64,000 nt of DNA, taken from an uncultured Hungatella sp. (GTDB lineage: Bacteria; Bacillota; Clostridia; Lachnospirales; Lachnospiraceae). Below the pieces are notes generated by a model. It worked only from the letters and a program-made list of their open reading frames with translations, had not been told where the DNA came from and searched no databases. The stretch lies in the NCBI GenBank assembly GCA_910588325.1, contig CAJUPP010000005.1, positions 18,643-82,642 of the forward strand, read 5' to 3'. Shown one piece after another: positions 10,147-18,537 of this stretch; the first letter of the stretch is position 1; each line of letters begins with the position of its first letter. Made by a program: the position numbers and the translations under genes.

Positions 10147-10278
10147 CTTTTATTCTCCTTTCTTATTTGCTCTTTTCCATTGACTCCCAACCAATCAAAT
10201 GTTATTCTTAAGTGGATCAAAATGATGTTGGTTCAACACAAAAAACATTCAAAATGAAATCAAGGAAAAGGATAAAAT

Positions 10279-11445
10279 ATGAGTCAGTACATACCCAGAT
10301 ATCTAAAAGCCAAAAACCGGATGCTCATCTTCGAATTAATCCGCAGCCAGCGGACCATAAGCCGCGGAGAGCTGGTGCGCCAGACAGGTATCAGTTTTCC
10401 TACGGTATTAAAAATCGTGGACAAGCTTCTTGAGCTTCATGTCATTACCGAGTCCGATACGTTTGAGCAGCTTTCCGGCGCAGGCAGGAGAGGCCATCTT
10501 TTATGTTTCAACCCTAAAGCCTTCTATGCCATAGGTATCTCTCTGGAGGGGCAGTTTATGTCCATCGGCCTGGTGGATTTAGACGGTACCTGCCACTACA
10601 GCCGGTTCATCTGTTTCCCGGTCCACGGGCCAATACTGGAGGGCCACCGAATGCTTCAGGAAGTGAATCAGCTGATGTCTCTGGCTGAAAAGGAACACAT
10701 CCCGGTTCTTGGGATCGGAATCGGTTTTCCCGGTGTGGTAAATCCGGAAAACAACTCCATCCTGCGCAAGATGGCCCTGGATATTTTCCATGAAACCTCC
10801 TTTTCCAGCGCATTTCCGGAGTTTACCTCCTGTCTCTCGGTTCCCTATTATCTGGACAATGATGTAAACAACGCCTGCCGCGGGGAGTCCTTTTTACGCC
10901 GCTATGACGATACCTACAAAAGCCTGTTCTATGTCTCCCTGGGAACCGGCTGTGGCGGAGCCTTTACCATCGACAAAAATTTATGGTACGGACTTGACTA
11001 TAAAGCCGGTGAGTTCGGAAGCCTTCTGTTCCCCTGCACCCTTCCCGATGACCCCGCCTCTCTCTTCCCGGGATCCTATGAAAAGCTGGAGAACCTGGTC
11101 AACTTAGAGGCTGTTTTTAACAGGTTCCATGTAAATCTGCAAAATTCCTCCGATATACCGGAGACTCTTAAGGAAAAGATCATTTATTATTTATGCCCTT
11201 ATCTTGCCTATTCTATCGCAAATATGGTGCACCTTTTAGACATTCAGCACTGTATCCTGGCAGGAATCATCCCCATAGCACTGGGATACCCACTGATAGA
11301 ACACCTTCAAAAATCCCTGGACCGACTTCTCCCCTATGATTATATAAAGGTGGAGGCTCCGTACAGCAACAACGCCGGGATTATCGGAGGGGCTGTGATG
11401 GTCTTCAACCGGCAGCTGGAGACCCTGTTTCAGGAATCTCCATAG
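10279..11445 (+). CDS. ROK family transcriptional regulator
   Basis: The 388-residue protein has an N-terminal winged helix (RTISRGELVRQTGISFPTV recognition region at about residues 25-45) and a C-terminal ROK sugar-kinase-like domain with GIGIGFPGVV and YVSLGTGCGGA. The usual CxCGxxGC zinc motif is not present in the expected region, so it is a divergent ROK repressor. It is divergent from the ABC operon and convergent with the MFS gene, so it plausibly regulates one or both in response to a sugar. The upstream spacer has partially inverted AACCAATCA / TGATGTTGGTT sequences that may be operator half-sites. Confidence 0.85.
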   Translation: MSQYIPRYLKAKNRMLIFELIRSQRTISRGELVRQTGISFPTVLKIVDKLLELHVITESDTFEQLSGAGRRGHLLCFNPKAFYAIGISLEGQFMSIGLVDLDGTCHYSRFICFPVHGPILEGHRMLQEVNQLMSLAEKEHIPVLGIGIGFPGVVNPENNSILRKMALDIFHETSFSSAFPEFTSCLSVPYYLDNDVNNACRGESFLRRYDDTYKSLFYVSLGTGCGGAFTIDKNLWYGLDYKAGEFGSLLFPCTLPDDPASLFPGSYEKLENLVNLEAVFNRFHVNLQNSSDIPETLKEKIIYYLCPYLAYSIANMVHLLDIQHCILAGIIPIALGYPLIEHLQKSLDRLLPYDYIKVEAPYSNNAGIIGGAVMVFNRQLETLFQESP

Positions 11446-11492
11446 TAAATCGTTCATGGTGGTTCCTGATGGCAGGCATGGAGATTTACTAT
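11440..11492. terminator. Inverted repeat overlapping the ROK stop codon
   Basis: CATAGTAAATC (11440-11450, containing the ROK stop TAG) pairs perfectly with GATTTACTATG (11482-11492). The stem ends where the repeat array begins. It lacks a T tract, so terminator function is only suggested. Confidence 0.4.
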
Positions 11493-11818
11493 GAAAGTCC
11501 GCCGCCGATTAGGCGGTATGAAATCAGGTATGCCAAGTGCGCCCGCCAGACTTTCATGGGTGGTGGTGCAACCTGCCCGCCGGGCGCATGGAGGTTTACT
11601 ATAAAAGTCCGCAGCCGATTAGGCGGCATGAATTCAGGTATGCCAAGTGCGCCCGCCAGACTTTCATGGGTGGTGGTGCAACCTGCCCGCCGGGCGCATG
11701 GAGGTTTACTATAAAAGTCCGCAGCCGATTAGGCGGCATGAATTCAGGTATGCCAAGTGCGCCCGCCAGACTTTCATGGGTGGTGGTGCAACCTGCCCGC
11801 CGGGCGCATGGAGGTTTA
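11455..11818. repeat. 110-bp tandem repeat array between convergent genes
   Basis: The segment TGCCAAGTGC recurs at 11531, 11641 and 11751, giving a period of exactly 110 bases. Two complete near-identical units and a diverged partial unit at the left are visible. Each unit contains an inverted pair GCGCCCG ... CGGGCGC and a short palindrome GCCCGCCGGGC. The array ends inside the stop region of the MFS gene. The period is not a multiple of three, so the open frames across it change frame between copies and are not genes. Confidence 0.9.
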
Positions 11819-13003
11819 CAGCGAAAGCTCCTTCTGCTTATTCCGGCTCCAAATCCAGAAAACAATGGTGGCCCCGCCCATACTTACAGCTGCAAACAAC
11901 ATCATCAGAGAAGCGCCCCACAGTTCAAAAGCCACGCCTCCCAGATATCCGAATATAAGCCGGGAGCATATGGTATTCAGCGTAGTATTTAAGACCTGGC
12001 TGCTGGCTCTCAGATCCGGCGGCACCTTATTGTTAATATAGTTCAGGATACAATATGTGAAGCTGCTGAATGCAAAGCCGTGGAGAAGGTTGGCGCTTAT
12101 AATCAGGACAGGATTCTTCAGCACATACATTAACATCCACCGTATACAGGTGATCACCCCTGCCAGTGTCAGCACTTTTCTTAGCCCCACTTTTTTTACA
12201 ATGCGGTGCATCAGCATCAGAAAAGGAATCTCGGCTGCGGATGAGACAAACATCATCCATCCTACCATCCGGCTGTCCCCTCCTATATTTACAAAATGAA
12301 TGGAGTAAAAACTGTTAAAAAATCCAATCCCCATTCCATAGATCAGGTGAAATCCGATAAGCCCCATCAGGACTTTATTCTTCCACAAAATCTCTAAAGA
12401 GAATTTTCCTCTCTTATCTCCGTATCCCTTTACCGAAGGCACTGTCCCTATACAGAAGGCCATCATAACCAAAGACAGGGCGATCAGGACAAACATAGCC
12501 TCATAGCTGTCCCGGAAAAAATATCCGATGCCAAGAACCGTAGCCGCATACCCCAAAGTTCCTCCCATGCGGATCCAGCCATAATCCCATCTGCTCTTCA
12601 TCAGGGCTTCCAGCGTGATATTGTCGCTTAGAGGAACAATAGGATTATAAAAAACGCCGAAGCTGGCTACCAGAAAAAGGATGGGCCAGTAGCTTTTTGT
12701 GGTATAAACCCCCATGGCACAGACAGCCGCTGCCAGACACAAAAACTTAAGAACCCTGTTTTTTACTGAAACCCTGTCGCTTAACATCCCCCACAGAGGC
12801 TGCATGGCAAGGATGGCAACCGTGGATACGGAGATAATGGCTCCGATCTGGGACGCCAGAAAACCAATCTGATACAGATATAAGTTCAGATAAGTATTGT
12901 AGATTGCCTGTCCGGAATAATAACATACATAAGCTGTAAATAACCCTGTAGGAAAAGTATCCTGATTTACTTTCCGCCTTACCTGTCTGCTGATTGCTTC
13001 CAT
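11816..13003 (-). CDS. MFS permease, LacY/nucleoside-symporter-like (MFS_1_like)
   Basis: The 395-residue product shows about 12 membrane segments in two halves. The conserved MFS loop after segment 2 reads GMLSDRVSVKNRV, and the N-terminal half contains YLNLYLYQIGF typical of the MFS_1-like (LacY/NupG-related) group. The ATG is preceded by AAAAGGAGAGG. It has its own strong promoter and an operator-like palindrome in the leader, so it is separable from the PTS operon just upstream. Its stop codon lies at the edge of the 110-bp repeat array. The substrate is unknown; a sugar or sugar conjugate is likely from context. Confidence 0.85.
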   Translation of the reverse strand: MEAISRQVRRKVNQDTFPTGLFTAYVCYYSGQAIYNTYLNLYLYQIGFLASQIGAIISVSTVAILAMQPLWGMLSDRVSVKNRVLKFLCLAAAVCAMGVYTTKSYWPILFLVASFGVFYNPIVPLSDNITLEALMKSRWDYGWIRMGGTLGYAATVLGIGYFFRDSYEAMFVLIALSLVMMAFCIGTVPSVKGYGDKRGKFSLEILWKNKVLMGLIGFHLIYGMGIGFFNSFYSIHFVNIGGDSRMVGWMMFVSSAAEIPFLMLMHRIVKKVGLRKVLTLAGVITCIRWMLMYVLKNPVLIISANLLHGFAFSSFTYCILNYINNKVPPDLRASSQVLNTTLNTICSRLIFGYLGGVAFELWGASLMMLFAAVSMGGATIVFWIWSRNKQKELSL

Positions 13004-13073
13004 CCAAGATCCTCTCCTTTTGCATCAGGCCTGCCATTTTCTGTCCGCTTTCTAACCATTTATTAATTTTTAT

Positions 13074-13094
13074 TTACTTAATAAAATTTAGTAA
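13074..13094. promoter_or_regulatory. Palindromic operator candidate in MFS leader
   Basis: TTACTTAA-n5-TTTAGTAA is a near-perfect inverted repeat in the 5' leader of the MFS gene, just downstream of its start of transcription. Its AT-rich form resembles operators of ROK-type repressors. Binding by the ROK protein encoded at 10279 is inference. Confidence 0.5.
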
Positions 13095-13107
13095 TTAGAC
13101 AATTCTT

Positions 13108-13136
13108 ATTATAGCATATCGTATATTTAAAGTCAA
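13108..13136 (-). promoter_or_regulatory. Sigma-A promoter for the MFS gene
   Basis: On the minus strand TTGACT (13131-13136) and TATAAT (13108-13113) are separated by 17 bases, close to consensus. Transcription would start near 13101, giving a leader of about 100 bases before the MFS ATG. Confidence 0.8.
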
Positions 13137-13165
13137 ATATTTTTAGTTCTTTTATTCATTTTTAC

Positions 13166-14017
13166 TCATATCCTATGTTTGAATCCAAATCCTCCCTCTG
13201 CCATGCAGTTCTCGGCCGAATACCGGGCGGCCTCTTTCAGAGCTGTATTTATCACATCCGGCGAAAGCCTGGCACCCTTTTCCCATCCGCTTTTTAACAG
13301 GGTGACCAGCAAAGCCGCCAGAAAGGAATCTCCCGCTCCCATGGTATCCAGAGGTTTTACATAGCAGGCCTGTCCTCTCACAAAAACTTCCCCGTTATAA
13401 AATATCTGCCCGCTGCTTCCCATAGTGGCAACTGCATTTTTACACCCCAGTTCATGGACCGCAAGAAGCAGCCTGCCTATCTGCTCTTCCTCCATGCCGG
13501 TACAGGAAAACTGTCCCAGTTCCAGATAGGGACAGACAACTGCCAGAAATTCCTTGCTCCTGTACTTCTCTTTCTCGGAGAAATCAAAGGTCACCATCCC
13601 TTTTAAGTCTTTTAATCTGTATATATCCTGATGAAGCTTTGCATTGCAGCTTGTGTGGATCACCTGAAAATCTTTCAGATACTCCAAATCCCGATCCCTA
13701 ATCTCCTTCATATGAGCCCAGTTGTTTCCTGTGTCCGTGCCGATATAGCTTCTCTCTCCGTCATATACATTGACATCGCATCGTTTTGTAGTGGTTCCCT
13801 GCTCAAAGATGCATTGGGACAGATCCACCTCCAGGGTTTTAAGCGCCTCTTTGACGATCCTTCCTTCCCTGTCTGCACCGATGCTTCCCACGTAAGCAGC
13901 CCCGGCCCCCAGCTTTGCCGCGTGAGCGGCAACATTTACTGCATTTCCTCCCGGAAAGATCACTCCGCGGTTTATATAGCGGTCAATGACATTATCACCT
14001 ATTCCGGCTATCTTCAA
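13166..14017 (-). CDS. frlD: PfkB family sugar kinase, fructoselysine 6-kinase-like
   Basis: The 283-residue product is a ribokinase/PfkB enzyme. It has the N-terminal GIGDNVIDRY and GGNAVNVAAHAAKLG segments characteristic of FrlD, and the catalytic DTMGAGDSFLAALL near the C-terminus. FrlD phosphorylates fructoselysine or other Amadori products at C6. It follows the deglycase gene by 24 bases and is last in the PTS operon. Coexistence with a PTS is odd because the PTS should already deliver the 6-phosphate. It may serve unphosphorylated substrate imported by another route, or a different substrate altogether. Confidence 0.8.
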   Translation of the reverse strand: MKIAGIGDNVIDRYINRGVIFPGGNAVNVAAHAAKLGAGAAYVGSIGADREGRIVKEALKTLEVDLSQCIFEQGTTTKRCDVNVYDGERSYIGTDTGNNWAHMKEIRDRDLEYLKDFQVIHTSCNAKLHQDIYRLKDLKGMVTFDFSEKEKYRSKEFLAVVCPYLELGQFSCTGMEEEQIGRLLLAVHELGCKNAVATMGSSGQIFYNGEVFVRGQACYVKPLDTMGAGDSFLAALLVTLLKSGWEKGARLSPDVINTALKEAARYSAENCMAEGGFGFKHRI

Positions 14018-14041
14018 TTTCCTGCCCCCTTTAGCTGTCTT

Positions 14042-15040
14042 TTAATAGTCCACCCTGCGGTAATAGCGCCTGATTTCCAGCGAGTGGGCTTTCATCTCCT
14101 CCAGGTTTTTGCTGATCCTTGAAAGAACAGCATTGATCACAACCGGGGACAGCATCCAGCGGAATCTGTCGCTGATGCCGGGAAGCTGATAGTCTGCGGT
14201 GTCAAACACTGTAACCTGTTCCCCGTACTTCAGTATAAATTTTTTTACCCTCTCATCCAGCGGCCTGGTAGGCCCCTCAGTCATGGCCAACGCCACACAG
14301 ACGCCTTTTTCCATCAGCTCTATGGTTCCGTGGAAAAATTCCGGCGACGACACAGACTTTGTCCGCATCCACAGAGATTCCTCCAGCACACACATGGCAA
14401 AGGAATACACAGGCCCCCACAGGTTTCCGGATCCAATCCAGATCTGGTAAGGAGCGTCTTTATATTTTAAAGCGTATTCCCTGGCCTTTAAGTCACTGGC
14501 TTTCCCCACAGAGACCAGCGCTGCCGGAAGGTTCCCAAGCTCATCTGCAAACTGCATATAATCGTCAAAAAAACCTTTCCGATAGAGAATCCTTCCGATG
14601 AGCAAAAGAAGGACAAGTTCCTGAGGTCTTCCGTTTTTAAAGACAACCGAATACGTAGACAGCTCTCCCAGAGGCGAGTCCTCCACCCCAAGGACCGACA
14701 CGATGACAGCCCCCCTCTCTTTTACATACCGGGCCGCCTCTACGGTTTCTTTTGTATCCCCTGATTTTGACGCCATGAAAACCAGGGTTTTCTCTGTCAG
14801 GCGGTTGTTGCCTGTCAAAAGCAAATCCCCGGCCACCTGGGAACACACCTCCATGCCGGACATGGCAGAAATCATATAGTCAAAGGGCTGCATCATAGCC
14901 AGTGAGCCTCCTGACGACGTAAACAGAAGATTCTCAAAGCCTTTCTCACACACACAGTCTGCAATTCTCTCAATCTCCGCCCTCTGTTTGTAGATATATT
15001 CTCCGTTGGACAGAATCTTATTTTCATCAAAGGTAACCAT
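14042..15040 (-). CDS. frlB: SIS-domain fructosamine 6-phosphate deglycase-like
   Basis: The 332-residue protein contains two SIS (phosphosugar isomerase) domains; the first has LLFTSSGGSLAMMQP and MASKSGDTKETVEA, the second SSPEFFHGTIELME. The C-terminal RRYYRRVDY matches the FrlB/GfrF type end. These enzymes split fructoselysine- or glucoselysine-6-phosphate into glucose-6-phosphate and the amino acid. The ATG at 15040 has GGGAGG upstream; a longer frame to 15139 overlaps the PTS IID gene and has no such site. The exact amine substrate cannot be read from sequence. Confidence 0.8.
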   Translation of the reverse strand: MVTFDENKILSNGEYIYKQRAEIERIADCVCEKGFENLLFTSSGGSLAMMQPFDYMISAMSGMEVCSQVAGDLLLTGNNRLTEKTLVFMASKSGDTKETVEAARYVKERGAVIVSVLGVEDSPLGELSTYSVVFKNGRPQELVLLLLIGRILYRKGFFDDYMQFADELGNLPAALVSVGKASDLKAREYALKYKDAPYQIWIGSGNLWGPVYSFAMCVLEESLWMRTKSVSSPEFFHGTIELMEKGVCVALAMTEGPTRPLDERVKKFILKYGEQVTVFDTADYQLPGISDRFRWMLSPVVINAVLSRISKNLEEMKAHSLEIRRYYRRVDY

Positions 15041-15066
15041 ATCTGTAATCCTCCCTGCATCATTGT

Positions 15067-15894
15067 TTATGAAATATGAAAAATTCCCAAAAAAGTCCCT
15101 GCTATCCCGCAAGCCGCAAGAATAAGCAGTATCTGCCACAGATTCACCTTCCTGCGAAGCAGCCCGTATATACCCAGAGTCACGGCCAGAGGCAAAAAGC
15201 CTGGAGCCATTTCATCCAAAATACTCTGCAGATTTACCAGGCAGCTTCTCTCTCCCCAGGACACTGCCAGGGGAACCGATACCATATAAAATACCATGGC
15301 CCCCATAACCATCAGGCTTATGACGGTTGTTGCAAAAGACACCTTGGGCATCATGCCGGAACGCCAGATCTTATCCAGAAAATCTGTCTTAAGCGCATAT
15401 CCTTTTTTCAGGCACAGATAGCGGATCAAGTACGCAGGAATATTAAATATAAGCCAGAACAGGACAGCCCCCATGAGACTGCCCTTCAAAGCCAGGTAAC
15501 CCCCGATCCCCGTAGCAACCACACGCAGAGTCCCCCACAGCATGGTATCCCCGATTCCTGCCAAAGGCCCCATAAGAGCAGTCTTTACGTGATTGATGGA
15601 GGATGTGTCGTACTCCCTGCTCTTCGCATTCTCCTCCTCCATGGCCGCAGAGATGCCCAGAATCGCTGTAGACACGTAAGGGGTTGTATTAAAATACTCC
15701 ATATGCCTTTTGGCCGCCTGGATCTGATCCTCTTTTTTCTCATACAATTTCCGGATTGCCGGAAGCATGGAAAAACAGTACCCCATATTTTGCTGCCGTT
15801 CATAATTCCATGAAACTTCCATGGTAAGAGAGCGTAAAAATATGGCCCTCCATTCCCTTTCCGTCAAACTGGATCCATCTTTAAAAGTCTTCAT
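15067..15894 (-). CDS. PTS IID component, mannose/fructose/sorbose family
   Basis: The 275-residue product matches the EIID family: LTEREWRAIFLRSLTME near the N-terminus, then GPLAGIGDTMLWGTLR and several membrane segments at the C-terminal end. With IIC it forms the translocation channel. Its start overlaps the IIC stop by 14 bases, indicating translational coupling. It is the fourth gene of the IIA-IIB-IIC-IID-frlB-frlD operon. Confidence 0.92.
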   Translation of the reverse strand: MKTFKDGSSLTEREWRAIFLRSLTMEVSWNYERQQNMGYCFSMLPAIRKLYEKKEDQIQAAKRHMEYFNTTPYVSTAILGISAAMEEENAKSREYDTSSINHVKTALMGPLAGIGDTMLWGTLRVVATGIGGYLALKGSLMGAVLFWLIFNIPAYLIRYLCLKKGYALKTDFLDKIWRSGMMPKVSFATTVISLMVMGAMVFYMVSVPLAVSWGERSCLVNLQSILDEMAPGFLPLAVTLGIYGLLRRKVNLWQILLILAACGIAGTFLGIFHIS

Positions 15895-16648
15895 CTTCCT
15901 CCTGTTCTGTTATCGTCTGGCCGCTGTCTTGAAGCTGTACCAGGATAACCGCAATACACACTGCCAGGATTGTTACGCCAATCACAGGAATCTTCAGATA
16001 CGCAGCCAGCGCAAATCCCAGAATAAAATACGCCGCCGTTTTACCGGTCAAAGTCATGGTGGCTAAAACAGCAATTCCCAGAGCCGGAATATATTCCACG
16101 GTCACAGAAAGCCCCTCCCGTACAAATGCCGGAAGTATCTCAAGAAGCCATCTCATAACAGGTGTTCCCAGATAAAAACCAGCTCCGCAGACTATCCCTC
16201 TGGGCAGACTTTTTATCACAAACCCGCTTAACAGATGGATTTTTGCCATTCCCCTAAAGTCTCCTTTTTCTATGCATCTGTCCGCTTTTTTAAGAAAAAC
16301 AGGAAAAAGATGCAGTGTCAGGAAATTGTCTATAAAAAGATAAAGCCTGGCTATGGGAAAAGCCAGAAGAAGCGCTATCCCTGCCCCATTCCCCGTAGAG
16401 ACGGCCAGGGCTATACCGAGAATCCCTCCCGTAATCGAGTCCGGAGGAACTGCCGCCCCCATAGTTACAGAGCCGATAAACACCATCTCCATAAGGCCTC
16501 CCAGCACAATCCCGGCTCTTAAATCTCCTAAAACCAGTCCCACAAAAACACCTGTAATAATGGGACGGGATGCCAGATTCGTTCCTAGCGCCCACTCAAA
16601 GGTGGCGCACATGCCGATGATGCCGATACCTATTGCCTGCAAAATCAT
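15881..16648 (-). CDS. PTS IIC component, mannose/fructose/sorbose family
   Basis: The 255-residue membrane protein has the EIIC features FVGLVLGDLRAGIVLGG and GAAVPPDSITGGILG, typical of mannose-family channels. About seven or eight membrane segments are visible. It follows the IIB gene by 49 bases and overlaps IID. A separate IIC polypeptide together with separate IIA and IIB matches the gfr-type (glucoselysine/fructoselysine) layout. Confidence 0.92.
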   Translation of the reverse strand: MILQAIGIGIIGMCATFEWALGTNLASRPIITGVFVGLVLGDLRAGIVLGGLMEMVFIGSVTMGAAVPPDSITGGILGIALAVSTGNGAGIALLLAFPIARLYLFIDNFLTLHLFPVFLKKADRCIEKGDFRGMAKIHLLSGFVIKSLPRGIVCGAGFYLGTPVMRWLLEILPAFVREGLSVTVEYIPALGIAVLATMTLTGKTAAYFILGFALAAYLKIPVIGVTILAVCIAVILVQLQDSGQTITEQEEDEDF

Positions 16649-16697
16649 AGGTTTTCCCTGCCCTCCCCTCTCTTAAACAGGCTTTACACAGCGACGC

Positions 16698-17171
16698 TTA
16701 TATATCCTTTCCCACAAGGATTTTCCGATCTCCGGGAACCTGGCGGATCTCCACCTCAATCCCTCTTTCCGCCAGTTGGCGAAGCATCTGCTCTTCTCTG
16801 TCCGTAACGGAGACAGCTTTGCCAAGAACCTTCACTGCCTCTTCTCTCGGCTTGCATCCTCCCAGATTGACAGAAGTAACCTCCCGGCATTCTGATGCAA
16901 GACGGTACGCATCCTCAATACTCTCTGCCAGAATAAGCAGCTTATATGTATCCGTCACTCCCGAATTCAGGGCCTTCACCGAATCCTCCATGTTTTTTAT
17001 AACCAGCTTCACCCCATCCGGCTTTGCCAGCTTCAGCGTGGTCTTGCATATGTTGTCCCCTGCCACCTTATCGTTGGCAACCAGAATACAGTCAATTCCC
17101 AGTATTTTTGTCCACGTCATGGCAACCTGCCCGTGAAGAAGCCTGTGATCTACCCTCAAAAGTTTTATCAT
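16698..17171 (-). CDS. PTS IIB component, mannose/fructose/sorbose family
   Basis: This 157-residue cytoplasmic protein opens with the family signature RVDHRLLHGQVAMTW; the histidine before GQ (residue 13) is the expected phosphorylation site. It passes phosphate from IIA to the incoming sugar. It lies 33 bases after the IIA stop in the operon. The length is complete for the family. Confidence 0.93.
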   Translation of the reverse strand: MIKLLRVDHRLLHGQVAMTWTKILGIDCILVANDKVAGDNICKTTLKLAKPDGVKLVIKNMEDSVKALNSGVTDTYKLLILAESIEDAYRLASECREVTSVNLGGCKPREEAVKVLGKAVSVTDREEQMLRQLAERGIEVEIRQVPGDRKILVGKDI

Positions 17172-17204
17172 ATCCCCACCATCCTTTTTCTGTGACAGCT
17201 ATTC

Positions 17205-17618
17205 TTAAAATTCATCGTCCTGTATCGTTTCCTCAATTCGGATAAAGCACTTTATGGAATCCCGTGCATCGGCAAGTATTCTCTCCATGCCGTCTTCGTC
17301 CGGCCTGGCCTCACAGACAGCCAGCTCCATGAGAAGGGGCAGGTTCATCCCTGCCATAAGGTAAAAACCTCCCTTTGAAAGACGGTTCATAAATGCATGG
17401 TTAACGCTGCCTCCGAAAGCATCTGTCAATACCACCCAGCCGCCCTCCTCCTTCATTCTGTTTGTCCAACAATCCGCCAGACTGTCTAAATCCATAGAAG
17501 ATTCATCTTTATAGGCGCATAGAGTATGAATATTGTCTTTTTTGCCCAGCACATACTCTGCTGTCTCCTTCAAAGCCTCCGCCAGCAGCCCGTGGCTTGC
17601 CAATAGAATCTGTATCAT
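17205..17618 (-). CDS. PTS IIA component, mannose family
   Basis: The 137-residue protein starts MIQILLASHG, with the phosphorylatable histidine at residue 9 as in EIIA-Man. The later VLTDAFGGSVNHAF segment matches the nucleotide-like loop of the fold. The ATG at 17618 is preceded by GGAGG at 8 bases, better than the longer frame from 17657. It is the first gene of the Amadori-compound PTS operon, about 45 bases after the predicted transcription start. Confidence 0.9.
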   Translation of the reverse strand: MIQILLASHGLLAEALKETAEYVLGKKDNIHTLCAYKDESSMDLDSLADCWTNRMKEEGGWVVLTDAFGGSVNHAFMNRLSKGGFYLMAGMNLPLLMELAVCEARPDEDGMERILADARDSIKCFIRIEETIQDDEF

Positions 17619-17644
17619 CTGCTTATCCTCCATTTGAAACAATA

Positions 17645-17665
17645 CGTCATATAACATTATGATAT
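17645..17665. promoter_or_regulatory. Operator-like element at the PTS operon start
   Basis: The AT-rich sequence ATATCATAATGTTATATG (minus strand) overlaps the predicted transcription start of the PTS operon. Nearly the same sequence, with two extra bases, occurs in the GntR gene promoter at 19359-19377. Shared sequence at both promoters suggests binding by one or both GntR proteins. Confidence 0.55.
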
Positions 17666-17669
17666 TATC

Positions 17670-17698
17670 AGTTTACATCCTGTATAACGTTTTGTCAA
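17670..17698 (-). promoter_or_regulatory. Sigma-A promoter of the PTS-frl operon
   Basis: TTGACA (17693-17698) and TAAACT (17670-17675) on the minus strand are 17 bases apart. Transcription would start near 17663, within the operator-like element, consistent with repression by GntR proteins. Confidence 0.8.
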
Positions 17699-17740
17699 GG
17701 ACAGAATGCTCCGTTTCGGTTTATAACTACATTTCAGGGC

Positions 17741-17784
17741 AAAAAAAGAGCCGGGAACCAGAAAATTTCTGAGTCCCGGCCTCT
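17741..17784 (-). terminator. Intrinsic terminator of the GntR gene pair
   Basis: On the minus strand GAGGCCGGGA pairs with TCCCGGCTC, with an inner CAGAAA/TTTCTG stem, and is followed by TTTTTTT. It separates the regulator genes from the PTS promoter. Confidence 0.85.
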
Positions 17785-17805
17785 TGCTGTCACTTTTTCA
17801 CATCC

Positions 17806-18528
17806 TCACAGATAAAGCCTCTGCCGCTTTGTACAGTATACCTGCCTGGAAATACAGGCAGGCAGACCGTCCTCCCCCATGTACTGTGACATAAAAAGCA
17901 CAAGGGCCTCTCCTTTGTCAATCTGCAGCAAAGCCGCCTCCTGCTGATTGGCATAAATAATCTCCAGGCTCTGTCTGTGGGGGGTCACCTCCGCCCTGTG
18001 TTTTCTCATAACAGAATAAAGAGGCTGAGCCAGGTCCTCCTCCTGCAAAAATGCAAATCTGCTTATATAGTGATTCGTCTCAACCATGGCCGGAACGCCG
18101 TCTGCCCTCCAAAGCCGTCTGGTACACAGAATATTGGCATCCTCCGGAAGATTAAAAAATTTCATATCCGCCAGTGTGGGATACCCCCAGGTCACTTCCA
18201 ATACCTCCGCCTCTGCCGTCCGGCCATCCTGCCTGCAGGAAAAAGCAAAACCTGCCTCCTCCATGGGCACTGCAGATTTTGTGGAGGACGATATAAAAGT
18301 CCCCTTTCCCCGTGAGCGGATCACCAGGCCCTCCTCCTGAAGTTCGTCCACGGCCGCTCTTAAGGTAATCCGGCTGACGCCAAACAGCTTCATCAGTTCT
18401 CCTTCACTGGGCAGTTTATCCCCTTCCTTCAGTTCTCCCTTCACTATCTTCTCATGGAGAATATTCACTATCTGCCTGTACATGGGGATGCTGCTGTCAG
18501 GTTCTATCAGATTCTCTCTTATATCCAT
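17806..18528 (-). CDS. GntR family regulator with UTRA domain (first of pair)
   Basis: The 240-residue protein has an N-terminal GntR winged helix (KLPSEGELMKLFGVSRITLR at about residues 38-57) and a C-terminal UTRA effector domain of the HutC/FrlR type. UTRA domains commonly bind phosphosugars or sugar conjugates. The gene starts 9 bases after the stop of the second GntR gene, so they form an operon. Position upstream of the PTS-frl operon makes it the likely local regulator; a fructoselysine phosphate effector is inference. Confidence 0.9.
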   Translation of the reverse strand: MDIRENLIEPDSSIPMYRQIVNILHEKIVKGELKEGDKLPSEGELMKLFGVSRITLRAAVDELQEEGLVIRSRGKGTFISSSTKSAVPMEEAGFAFSCRQDGRTAEAEVLEVTWGYPTLADMKFFNLPEDANILCTRRLWRADGVPAMVETNHYISRFAFLQEEDLAQPLYSVMRKHRAEVTPHRQSLEIIYANQQEAALLQIDKGEALVLFMSQYMGEDGLPACISRQVYCTKRQRLYL

Positions 18529-18537
18529 CCTTGCCTC

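Noticed and set aside
11455..11818. Tandem repeats as a CRISPR array
   Set aside because: Units are contiguous 110-mers without short direct repeats and unique spacers, and no cas genes are nearby.
11469..12041. Several overlapping open frames with repeated MGGGATCPP-like peptides
   Set aside because: They are readings of the 110-bp tandem repeat; the period is not a multiple of three and no ribosome sites precede them.
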